Below are positions 40,672 through 51,158 of a DNA stretch of 64,000 nt, in pieces. The position numbers and the translations under genes were made by a program. The notes under the pieces were generated by a model, which ran no database searches, was not told the DNA's origin, and saw nothing but the letters and a program-made list of their open reading frames with translations. Position 1 is the first letter of the stretch; every line of letters begins with the position of its first letter. Origin of the DNA: Lanius collurio (lineage: Eukaryota; Chordata; Aves; Passeriformes; Laniidae); assembly GCA_020086605.1 (NCBI GenBank), contig JACBWW010000067.1, forward strand, positions 690,425 through 754,424, written 5' to 3'.

Positions 40672-40706
40672 ACATGTGTGCATGGACACACACACACATG
40701 TGTGCC
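40672..40706. repeat. Short (CA)n with flanking inverted ACATGTGTG
   Basis: An ACATGTGTG arm, a spacer, ACACACACACAC and then CACACATGTGTG. It forms a small inverted repeat around a CA dinucleotide run. Short and unremarkable in function. Confidence 0.8.
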
Positions 40707-41447
40707 CAGCTGCCTCCTCAGGGCCCTCCCTGCACGTGCAGCCATAAATGGATTCCAGCATGATTGCATGAGATTTGGGAAAAGGCAGATTAGAGGGCTA
40801 ACCCCAGGCAAATGCAATTATGGAAGAGTAGTCCAATAAATAGAATTATGTTCTGCCACCCAAGCAATGGATTCCGGCCAGGCCGTGAGCAAATTTCGGG
40901 TGAGGGGAGATTGGGCACTGGACATGGAGATTACCAAGGATCTGGAAACAGGACAGTGGACGCTGCTGAAGGAAAAGTCCCAACATCCTTACCTGCATTG
41001 GTCAGTGTTTGCTTGGATGCTGCTTTGGGCCAGGCTGACCCTTTTCCAGTGTGGACAGCCAAGGCCAGCATTTGGGTAGGTGCCTTCTCCCTGTCCCCTG
41101 CCACAGCAGCAAGCCAGGGCACAGCATAAGCAAAGATCAGACTTGTTCTGCTCTCTGACCTGTCAGTAACCAAGTGACTTTTCTTCATTTAGCTACACAA
41201 GGTGAGGAAGAGCTTATTCTGCCTGCATGACTTCACAAAGCACAGGTGATCAGAAGCATGTAGGACTATTCACTTTCCATAGCTATCAACTAGCCAGCAG
41301 CAGGTTTTTCCACCTTGATAGTCCTGTTCACTGGCCAGTCAAAAAAAAGAAGTCTTCTGACAACCTTGCAAATGATTTCACATGAGCACATGCTCCATTT
41401 CCCTTGAAATGTCACTCTCACCACTGCACCTGCCTTTTTAATACTTG

Positions 41448-41590
41448 CAGGCATGGTGACCCCACCACTTCTCTGGACAGTCAGTTCCAGTGCTTGGAAA
41501 TCCTGTCTATGAACCTTTTTTCCTAATATCCAACCTCAACCTCCCTTGGTGCAACTTGAGGCCATTTCCTCTTGTTCCATCAGACATAGT
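41448..41590 (-). mobile_element. CR1 LINE fragment, antisense
   Basis: GGCATGGTGACCCCACCACT, then CAGTTCCAGTGCTTGG, TTTTTTCCTAATATCCAACC and GTGCAACTTGAGGCCATTTC are close to the CR1 consensus in reverse orientation. The 3' terminus is missing and both ends are truncated. Confidence 0.92.
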
Positions 41591-42309
41591 AACCTTATAA
41601 CAGCAGAAATCTGGCTACAGACAGGAACACTGATCCCTCTTGTCAAACCAGATCAGCCAGCAAGCTAAAGAGCCTGAATATCAAGTCCAGTCAGGAGGAG
41701 CATAAAAGGTTGCTTGGCTGATGCCAAGAAGTCAATCAATGGACCTGAGCAGTTGTTGATCATCATTTCCTATTATCTACTTGTTAACAGTGGGGCATCA
41801 GCACTTACAGGGTTTAATACTGAGGTCCTGCCACTCTCCACTATTGGCTATAAAGGTGCTGCTGCCACCATCCCCACCGTGCTGCACTAAATCTCACCCT
41901 GCCAGGAAATGACTACAAATTAGGGCTGTTCCCATATTGCCAATTGAGCCTAATTAAAATGGGAAAAGTGTTGCTTTTCCTCAAAGAGAAAATAGGTTTT
42001 GAGAAAGGCATTAACTCAGATGTTGTTGGTCTGATTCTTCTTTTTCTCCTGTTCCTCCTTCTTCTCATCACACAGATCCAGACCCATTAACTAGACTTTT
42101 AGGTAGGAAAGCCATGTTGAACCCAGGGTTTGCTTGCTCCAGCCTTGCTCTGCACTTGGACAGCCAAGGGCAACCCAGGCTCCCCAGCTGCTGGGGCTAC
42201 ACTCTGGGATACAGACCATAGAAGAGATGCAGCAGTCAAATAGCAAGGGCCTGGCTGGTGTACCAGCTGGAGGTGAGAAACAGGCCCAAGTTCTGCCTGT
42301 CAAATGCTG
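41591..42309. other. Spacer between two CR1 fragments
   Basis: No gene was recognised. It contains an isolated promoter-like CTATTGGCTATAAAGG (about 41841-41856, inverted CCAAT next to TATAAA) with no following open frame of note, and a pyrimidine-rich stretch near 42028-42070. The last 80 nt may be a degraded extension of the following CR1. Confidence 0.5.
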
Positions 42310-42622
42310 ACAAGGACAAAAGGAGGCTCAGAGTGGACCTTACTGTGCTCTGCAACTACCTGGAAGGAGTTTGTAGTCAGCTGGGGGTTGGTCTCTTCTC
42401 CCAAGTAACAGGCAACAGGACAAGGATATTAGGGAAAATTTCTTCACCCAAAGGGTTTCCAGGCACTGGAATAGTCTGCCCAGGGAGATGGGTGAGTCAC
42501 CATCCCTGGAGGTACACAAAGACGTGTGTATGTGGCACTTAGGGACATGGCTTCTCGGTGGTGGGCTAATGGTTAGACTTAAAGACACTAAAGACCTTTT
42601 TCAACCTAAATGATTCTATATT
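42310..42622 (+). mobile_element. CR1 LINE 3' end with internal deletion
   Basis: AAAAGGAGGCTCAGAGTGGA, CTCTGCAACTACCTGGAAGG, GGGGGTTGGTCTCTTCTCCC, GGAAAATTTCTTCACCCAAA, CACCATCCCTGGAGGTACAC and CCTAAATGATTCTATATTTC reproduce the CR1 3' region in sense orientation up to its end. Compared with the CR1 consensus, a segment is missing at about 42424-42426, where ACAAGG jumps directly to ATATTAGG. The left border may lie somewhat farther upstream. Confidence 0.93.
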
Positions 42623-43669
42623 TCAGTGGAGCTCTACAGCTCAACTATCTTAACACCAGGGTCTCACCCTGCCATTCCCTACTGGCTCCAGTTCAGTGCA
42701 AAAGAGGCTGAAGGACACAATGCAATGCTGCCATCCCATGCCTTCGGAAACCTCGACCTGGGAACCCCACCTCCTCCCCTTCAAAATCCACTTAAAGGTC
42801 AAAAGTTTGGGTTTTTTTTTTTTTTTTATAAGCACATTTTCTGATCTTCTTGCGTCTGAGCTCCTGCAATGTAGCTGGGTCACAAGCTTCAGTTTTGTCC
42901 TGGAAAATGATTTCTGAATTTGAAAGCTGAGCAGCTCACAGCATCCCCCAAACTGGATCCCTAGGCCAAGGCCATTGGAGTGCTGGATCAGGCCAGCTGA
43001 AAGTCTCCTGACTCCAACAGCAGACCCTGGAAGAGTTTAATGCCTGTAACTAATTCCTCATGAGGAGGAGGGGATGCCTTTGTGCATGGTACCCCCTAAT
43101 TGATTCTTGCCTATGAAGCTGCCTAATCACTTTTCAAAGATCTGCAAGGGTTTGGCAGCCCCAGCACTTCACAGAGATGAGCTCTACCATACCCAGGCCA
43201 TGGAAAGCAGTACCTCATCTGGCCTATTTGAACACACCAGCAAGTGATTTATGTGCTGCTCCTGGCTCTTCTGTTACAGGACAATGAGCGGTCTTTTTTT
43301 GTGCACCTGCTCTCATCACTGTAAGCAGCTCTTCTCCAGACTAAGATATCCTTATATATTTAATGATTCTTCAACCAGAGGCTGCTCAGAAGCCTTTGAT
43401 TGCCTTTGGTGCCTTTCTCTGTGCATTTTTCTACTCTTCCATGTGCGGAAGGAGGCGGGTGCAGCACCTTCAGGACAACACCAGCAGTACCAACACTGTC
43501 TGCGAGCCTCCATCTTTGTGGAGGAGAAGAATCTTTTTTCCAAGAGGGGTTTAACACCTCCAAAGCAAGCTGTGTGCGTGGAACTGCCAGTCTCACCTAC
43601 AAGGTGCCCGTACCTTGGTCCCTCGGCCAAAGGCTGGTTTGGAGAGCAGGGAGTGATGCCTTTTCAGGC
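42623..43669. other. Region between CR1 and LTR-like sequence
   Basis: No gene was recognised. It contains a T-run at about 42812-42828. A 141-codon open frame on the + strand (43251-43676) has no recognisable domain and runs into the LTR-like segment. Confidence 0.5.
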
Positions 43670-43671
43670 CT

Positions 43672-44010
43672 CCTAGAAACAGAGACTGGACCGGAGTAAG
43701 AGAATAAAATAGGTATTTATTGAAAGGCCTTCCAGGGACCTCCTGGGACCCACAGGTTATTGCCAAAATGGATCCCAAGATGGACCTCGGGTCACAAGAT
43801 CTTTACACTTTTATAGGTTAGCCTAATGATGTAATTTCCAATCCATTTCCTCCCCCCCCTCCTTGGATTATACTTTTTGCCTAGGACAGCCTGGGTGTCC
43901 TTGGAGTGCAGGCCCGGAGAGGCTCTGTTATGTCTACCTAGCCTGAGAGAGCAGAAACCACAGGCTACAAGAAACTTCAGAGTCACACTCTAAGCAGTAC
44001 TCTAAGCAGG
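43672..44010 (-). mobile_element. Probable retroviral LTR remnant, minus strand
   Basis: Read on the - strand, the segment has a TATA box (CTATAAAAGTG, + positions 43806-43816). About 95 nt later comes an AATAAA signal (43716-43721) in CTTTCAATAAATACC, and then a short tail TTATTCTCTTACTCCGGTCC. This U3-TATA-R-AATAAA-U5 order is typical of avian endogenous retrovirus LTRs. No gag, pol or env frame is visible next to it, so it would be a solo LTR. TG/CA termini and a target duplication were not identified, so the borders are approximate and the family is unknown. Confidence 0.5.
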
Positions 44011-44046
44011 ATTTGAAAAAACACGAAGGTCACAATCTGAAGGCAT

Positions 44047-44160
44047 CAGGAGCGCTGCTCCGAGCGGAGTCTGCAGTTCAATCCTGCCATCTGCAGCTCC
44101 CGGCTGGAACTGCTGCCGCACCTCCTGCCCCGCAGGCGAGCTCCCGCCTGGCCACGGGCA
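44047..44160. promoter_or_regulatory. Small CpG-rich patch
   Basis: Nine CpG dinucleotides in about 110 nt (AGCGCTGCTCCGAGCGGAG, CCCGGCTGG, GCCGCACC, CCCCGCAGGCGAGC, CCCGCCTGGCCACGGG), whereas the flanks are CpG-poor. It is too small for a standard CpG island. It directly follows the LTR-like segment and might be its upstream part or an independent regulatory site. Confidence 0.35.
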
Positions 44161-44501
44161 AACACCCCCTCACCTAAATAACCTGCTCAGGTCAGGCTTC
44201 TGGCTTTAAAATTCCCGGAGGTAACAAAGGGAGAAACGGGGCTTGAAGAGGAGTGAATGTACTGTAAATGAGATAAAGTCTTTTATGGAATGATTAAGTA
44301 GCTAAAACACATGCCCCTGACAAATTGAGATTAGCTTTGGGGGAGTATCTGCTTATCAGGGAGGACATAGCTGCGTTGTTTCCCAGAAGCTCTGACACAA
44401 TCTATCAACTTCAACGGGAAAAAAAAAATGTTTGTCCAAATACTTTGCTGAGGAAATTCTGACTTGCCAAAGCTTTGAATGCCTTCAATGTTTTTTTCAT
44501 A

Positions 44502-44560
44502 AAATCATAGAATGGATTGCATTGGAAGGGACCTTAAAGATCAATCCCCTGCCACCAAAC
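44502..44560 (-). mobile_element. CR1 LINE 3' tip, antisense
   Basis: AAATCATAGAATGGATTGCA followed by TTGGAAGGGACCTTAAAGATCAATC is the reverse complement of the CR1 3' end. Weak similarity may continue to about 44600 with deletions. Confidence 0.88.
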
Positions 44561-47239
44561 CAGTTCTCCTGCCAGCATGTCCCTTTGAGCCACCCGCAGC
44601 TGGATCCCACCCTAACTCCAGGAGCTGCCACAATTCCAATCCCAATCTTACCACTTCAGATCCATGTGCTGGAGGAGAACATTGTGCTCCATCCATCTGA
44701 ACTCCTGTATTATACATGACATGGCACATCCCAGGATTAATGAAGTCTTCATTAATATCTCATCCAAAAAAGAGAAACAATCTGTTCCTGACCTAAAAAT
44801 TTCTGCCTCTGACTTTCTATTGCTGGGTACACTTGAGTCTCATGCCTCTCTAAAGGCTCTTTCATTGGTCAGTCAAAAGTAAAAGGGAGTTTTGGATATC
44901 TTGTTCCTTTTTTATTGACTCACTGTAGAGTTAGAGAAGGAAATAATTCTTCTATGCCTTAGTTGATTGAACAGAATCAATTCATCCATGAAGTGTCTTG
45001 AAAGCCATGAATATCTGCATAAAGACCTAATGACAGTTTTTTTTTTTTTTTGTTAATGCTATGTTAGAAGTACAGCATTACATTCAAATAATCAAAGCTC
45101 TTGCTTAGTATCTCATGCAAAAGTCCCATCTCAGTAACAGCAGTCTGTTCATTAGAGAAATGATTTCTTTTTAATGTGTGACTCATGAATCCCTCTAATG
45201 TAGGTCAGTGGGAATGTGTGTCAATCCAACACCAGCCTGGCAGCACAGAGAGCACATCCTGAGGCACAGCCCTGATGGCTCAGTGATGACACCACAGCTT
45301 CCTGAACCTCTCAGCAGCTTTGCAAGCAGCTTCTGGCCCTTGCCTTCCTCAGTTTGGTGCTTCCAGCTCGAAAAAGCAAAGCTATTTGCTCAGCCTGCTG
45401 CCTCTTGGATGCAACTGCTGTCCAACAGCATGACCCTCTCCTGACCTCAGGGACAAGGAGAGAATAAGGCCTTAAAGTGAAATTGCACAAGGGTAAAACC
45501 CCAGAAATTATATTTACAAATGTGGTTTAATGGGAAAAGGCTGCTTCTATCCCATATTCTGAATTTGGCTTTAAACCCAGCCTGCTGTCTAAGAAGTGCC
45601 AGCAAGGCCATGCCTTCATGTCTCAGCAGCAGAGCTGAGTGATTACAGATGTCTGCCTTTCCTAGGACTTGTTCACATGAAGCAAACATTAAGTAGGAGA
45701 GCTGGATCCATCGCCTGCTCCAAGAGCTGAGCCAGAAGTGATGTTTCCCAGCATCTGTTAGCACAGAGCTGTCAGGTAAGCTGTCTGTCAGTGCCTGGAG
45801 GGACATGGGCTTCCTAAGCCCTCCAGGTTATCCCTGTCAGCACCAGGAGCAGGGTCAGAGCCTGCAGGAAACAGACTTTCCCAAGGATGTGGTGACTCAG
45901 GTCTGCATGCAGGAGTATGCTGAGATCTCTTAGCTTGCCTGGGGTGATTTTCCCAGGCCCCATGATTTTGTTCCAGGGCAGTAAAACACAGAAACCTCCC
46001 CAGAGCATCTCTGCAGTCACCTCTGGCACAGACACTTGCTGGAGGGGTTGGTGCTTGCACCAGGAAACTTCTGAATTTGCCTTTGCTTCCCTGTATTCAG
46101 GCCCATCCATGCCCAACTTCATATTCACTGCTTCTCTTTCTTTATTCCAGCCAGGTCATGGAGTATCCTCCTGCCCCATCAAAGTTCAGGGAGTTTCTCA
46201 TGCCTCCTTTTGGGAAGGAGGAATGATGTCAACCCCTTCCCAGGCCAGAGCCAACACCCAGATTAGGAGTTTGCAATGCTGAGTGTTACAAAAACCACTT
46301 AGAATTAGAATTCCCCTCTTCTGCCTTTAGTGAGAATTCTGCCTGGCAACCAGGGCCCAGAAGAAAATGTCCAGGTCCACCACAGCACATTGGTCCTTTT
46401 GACTTCCTAATGTCTTCAGCCTGATGTGGAAGGCTTTGTCCAAGGGACCTCAGTGGGAACAAACGATATCTGGATGCCATGGATCAGGTGTCCAATTCAT
46501 CTTCTAAATTTGATTAAATATTGTGCTGGCCATTACTGATTAATCCAAAAGCTTGAAACTGTTTATTTTTTTTCTAATGGGGAAAAAAATCCCTTGGTTT
46601 CATCTGATATAATAATAAAAGGAAAGGTTTTATGCCAGTGTCTAGGAGAAATAAAAAAAGTATCAGAAAAAGAAAAATCTGGCACTCAGAGCTACAATTT
46701 TCTTTTAACCATTCTTCTTGCAATCCAGTAAAATCAAGACAGCCTGACAATCTCAATTTCATTTCATATCTCCTATCACCTCTGACTTCTAGAGTACATG
46801 GAATGCTGGTTTCAAAAAAAAAACCCAAAACCCCAACATCCAAAAAAATAGACTCATTAACATTTCTACAGGTTAATGACTGTGTTTTGGTCTTGCAAAT
46901 CATACACATTGTTGGTAAGCAAAGCACCTTCCTGCTCCATGGATGGAGATATAAATTGTGTCCCTCAAAGATAAGGAGTTTTAGGCCATGAAATCCAAGG
47001 ATGATGAAGATTCACCCCACAGCTGTGTTTCCCACGTTGTCTCACATTTCTCCCTGTAGGGAGCTGGGAGCCATCACTACAGCCCAGCTGCTCGGCATCA
47101 GGCAGACAAAACAAGTAAAGAGGACAGGAGGGTGGATATAGGACACAGGATGGGCAAGAGCCATTCCTCCCACTTTTCACTGCAATATTCCTGCAAATTT
47201 TTTATTGGGAGGAAGCTCCACTCCACTAAGCTGCTTTTT

Positions 47240-47660
47240 CCCAGATTTCAGGCTAGAAGATCATTTATAAATCTGCTCTGCTGACTCAAAATGCCTATGG
47301 GATATCACCCTAGAGAATACACATTCTATCGAATACCAAGTACCTTTCATATAGGCAATAGTATTCCCCCCCTCTCTCCATGGTAGATATTTCAGCTCAA
47401 ACCCTGGGAATGCTTCAGGAGATGCATTCATCATCTGGCTGAATAATTCAGCATATGGAGATGGTATATTTCCTCCCCTTTTCTTGGATTCATTGCTTTT
47501 AAATGCATAATACTGTTTGCAAAATAATCTTTCATCTCGCACAGCCAGCCACGATACAGAGGTATTTCTGTGGCAGCTTTGCCTTTGATGCTGAATGGCA
47601 TCAAATTTAATGGATGGCATGTAAAGCAAGGAAATAATATTTCCTCAAGTGGAGAGCTGT
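47240..47660. other. Candidate conserved non-coding element
   Basis: A non-repetitive AT-rich block with TTTAAATGCATAATAC, TGAATAATTCAGCATATG, AAATTTAATGGATGGC and similar words. A 122-codon open frame on the - strand (47261-47629) overlaps it but shows no domain or splice context. The enhancer call rests on texture only. Confidence 0.25.
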
Positions 47661-49689
47661 ATGTATTATTTAACCTGCACCAGCCTTACGTGGATCAGTT
47701 TTTCTCTCAGGGAAGGGACGTGGGCTGGCTCTCCCGGACCTTGGGTAGCCCAGAAACAATGTCAAATTTTCTTGAGGTGCTACAACAAAGATCCTTCCCA
47801 TAGTGGTTTAGGGAGGGAAGGGCAAGGGAAGGACCTGGATTTAAGTCTTGCAACACTTCAAGCCCTTCCCAGGGGCTTTGTGAGGAACAGGTTTCTGCCT
47901 GCCAAGTGCTGCGAGCAGTGAGACGAGTTCAGGACAGGGAGCCTCTAGATGTCACTGCCAGGCAGCAGAAATGGACCCCAGAGCCACAGCGGGCTGGGGA
48001 CACCCGGCCCCGGCACAGCTGGAGGCAGGGACACAGGGTAGCAGTGGCCAGCCTGGGGGGCATTGGGAAACCTGCTCTGAAGAGGCTGCTGCGCTTTGGG
48101 ACTGCCCAGGCATCCCCCTGCCCAGGGCTGGAAACGTGCAGCTATTGCAGGGTGGGACCGGGTGCAAGGAGCATGACCAGAAATGCAGGTTAAGGTGTTT
48201 TGTGTAAGGAACTGCCAGGTAAGAGTGAAATGTTTGAGCTGCAGCCCTGCAGCAAGGAGATCCTAAAGACAGGTGCTGAGGCTAAGCTCGATAGTGCCAA
48301 ATAGAGCTGGCACCAACCCCGCCCCCTCCCAGGGAAGTGATCCCAGCATTTGTCTGAGCTCCTGCTGAGCCACCTGAATGTGGGGAGGGGTCTCTCCTGA
48401 CAGAATTTCCATCGCCTCCTACTCAGAGAAGTAGAAGCACCTCTTTTGAGAAAGGGCCACCATCTGGCTGAGGGTAGCACCAAGAGCTGAGCATTCCCAG
48501 GCACCCCTCTGTGCTGGTATTCCTCCACTGGAATACCAGTCCCTCACTGCTGCACCCTTGCTTGAGAGAGGCCTGAGTCTGCAGCCCATGCTCAGGGCAT
48601 TTGCTGTGGCTGTTCCCTGCCTTGAGAAATGCATTGCATTAAGAAACAAAACCAAAAATCATTGGTGCACACCATGAAGTGCACGGGCCAGTGGGCTGCT
48701 CACAGCCAAGGTCAAAGTCAGCCTTCCCCTCTCCAGCCATGCATGTGGTTATGGAATAATGAGCCTTTTTTTTTTTTTTTAGCTTGAAAAATGTTATAGT
48801 TATTCTGTATAAAATGCAGCAGCAGTTTCTTTGTGAGAGACCTGAGGCACAGCAAAAGGTGGAGAGGGAGGTTCAGTTACTGCACAACTGGCCATGGACA
48901 CCCCCAGTCTCCCATGCCACAACAGCAGGATGTACTCACTGAGGCATGGGCATCAAACCACTGTCTCCAAGGTGCCTGGGAAAGCCTTGATCCAGGCTGC
49001 ATGCTCAGGAAACACACCCTGTAGGTAAGACATGTGAGAACTTCCTCTGTCCATCTTGGCGTGATGTGGGCACAGCCTTTGCCAGGCAGATGTAAGATAT
49101 GGGGGCCTTTGGGTGCCAGGAGAAGGGCAACAAACAGCAGGCCTTCAAGATTACATCCAGAGATTAGGCTTTCAGGGTCAGCTGTCACCACTTCTGCACC
49201 AAAGTCCTTCTGCTGCTAATGGCTGGCTTAGATCCTACCTAATTTCATCAGCTCTATATCCCATCTCCTGTGCTAGGGAGTTTAGAATCACTAATCTCAT
49301 CTGCTTCAGCCTGCTTCTTACTCTCTCAAAGGCTTTAGCCTCATGAAGATTTAAAAATAGAGCATTTGTTTGAGGTCCTTCTCTTCAATTTCTAACAGCA
49401 GATTCTCTTAGGGCTTTTCAGACTTGTGTCCCTGAGAACTAGGAACTGATTTTAATTAAAAAAAAAAAAATTAGAGATTATATTATCATAATTGGATGAC
49501 TCTCAGAGCCTTCACAAGTGCCAGAAACCTCATAGGGCCCATACTCACATTTCAGAGCTGGCAAACACAGATGAAGTGGCCCAAAGATTTTAACAGGGGC
49601 ACCATCCCCACAAAGTTGGCCTTCACAGCCTAATCACGCATAGATGAGATGTAGAAGTTTTCTCTCTGTATCTAACACCCCGCTGATCT

Positions 49690-49965
49690 GAGCTGCCTTT
49701 GTTTTCAGTGTTGGCCCTTGTATTTGTGGAATGTATTAAGCTTCTTGTTGCTTTTGGTAATAACAGTCACCGCTGTATTATGGCCAAATCATTGCTTTTC
49801 TCCCTTATTGACCCTTTTTTTTTCAGGCTACCAAACACCCTTGACTTTGCTTGTGGGATGGTTAATCAACAAGTCTGTCACAATGATGGATTCCTCCTGA
49901 ATTGTTGCTTAATTAGCTTGGTTGGAGGTATAAATCAAGTGGAATACCAATTCTTCCAATGCCAC
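49690..49965. other. Candidate conserved non-coding element
   Basis: Non-repetitive sequence with TTGGTAATAACAGTCACCGC, TGCTTAATTAGCTTGG and GGTATAAATCAAGTGG. TTAATTAG and the CAAGTGG NK-type word are typical enhancer sites. Not testable here. Confidence 0.25.
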
Positions 49966-51144
49966 AGACAGGCAGCCATGCTCAGCTTGACAGCAGTGAG
50001 TTATTACTCTGCCCCAGTTCAGGATCAGCCTGCAGGCACCAACCTGCAAACCCAGGGGGGACATGGGTGGGTCCCTGAGAGTGCTGGTGTGCACAGAGCC
50101 AGACATGGCTGGGTGAAGGGCTGGTGGGATGGAGCTGGAGGTGGGCTCTGCAGGGGCTCTGTGCCTGGGGACACTGCCCAGAGCAGCATCCCCAGCAGCT
50201 GCTCACATGGGAGACAACCCATGGATCCCTGATGTTTCTCACCTGGGGCGCCTGGTGTCTGTGCCTGCGTTTTAATGAAGAGGAGACACTTCAGTCTGTG
50301 GCCAGACTGAGTTATGAGACAAGGATCTTTGCCTCCTGACAGGCAGAATTGCCTTCCACAGAAAGGCAATTAAGCATCGCAACAAAAGGAGAAGTAATAC
50401 ATTGGCTGCAAATTAAGATTTTTAAGATTGATCTTAATGGCTTGGTATTTTTATAGATGAGGCTTTCACACAACAAGAATGTATTTAAACCAGTCGAGTT
50501 GAACTGAATTTTGCAACTTTAACAGAGATGATTTCTCTGTAGCTACAAAGAGCTTGTTCCCAGCAGGTCCAAGCCATCTCGAGCACCCCTGAACTGTGTG
50601 GTGGAAATCATCCAGAAGTACTTCAAGTTTTTTAATCACCCTTTTTGAATTCCCAGGCTAAGGTACATCAACCTTTCTCTGAAATGGTTCTACTAATAAG
50701 CCTTTTCTGCCATGGCCCCCTTTTTATCTTCTCTCTTCGCCAACATTTGCAGAGGGCTTAATTAGTGAGTAAGGATTTCAGGTGGGATGTGTAAGTCTCA
50801 CTTTGGAGAAGGAATCAGTTTGTTCAAGAGTTACTGAAAAAATATCTAAATAGTCTAATTTTACTTATTTCCCCTCCCTCTCATTTTCAGTGGAAGAGTG
50901 AGTTCAGTGGCCCCTCTTGCCTAGGACCTACCTACATGAGCAGTGCTCTCCAAGTTGCTGAACGAGGCACTGACACAGACTGAGCTCATTATAACAAAGA
51001 TCTGGGTCTCTTCTTTACCTTTTGATACAGTTCTTGCCCCAGTGTGCAACCTCTCCCTGCCAAATGGGTGAATCTCTTGCTAGCGTGTGGATGCCTCAAT
51101 GAAAACTTGTGCAGAGGGTCTGGGTGAGGCACAGTGTGAATTAT

Positions 51145-51158
51145 ATTGCCATGGCAAC
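51145..51158. promoter_or_regulatory. Palindromic RFX X-box
   Basis: ATTGCCATGGCAAC matches the palindromic X-box GTTGCCATGGCAAC at 13 of 14 positions. RFX-family factors bind this element as dimers. No gene start is visible nearby. Confidence 0.4.

Larger units (their letters stand above)
36491..41447. other. Intergenic region without recognised genes
   Basis: No exon or named repeat was recognised other than the simple repeats listed. The 37.2-38.2 kb part is GC- and pyrimidine-richer and gives overlapping long open frames on both strands. None has a domain signature. Confidence 0.6.

Noticed and set aside
41841..41860. CCAAT/TATA-like pair
   Set aside because: No gene or transcript evidence follows, and such words are common in AT-rich DNA.
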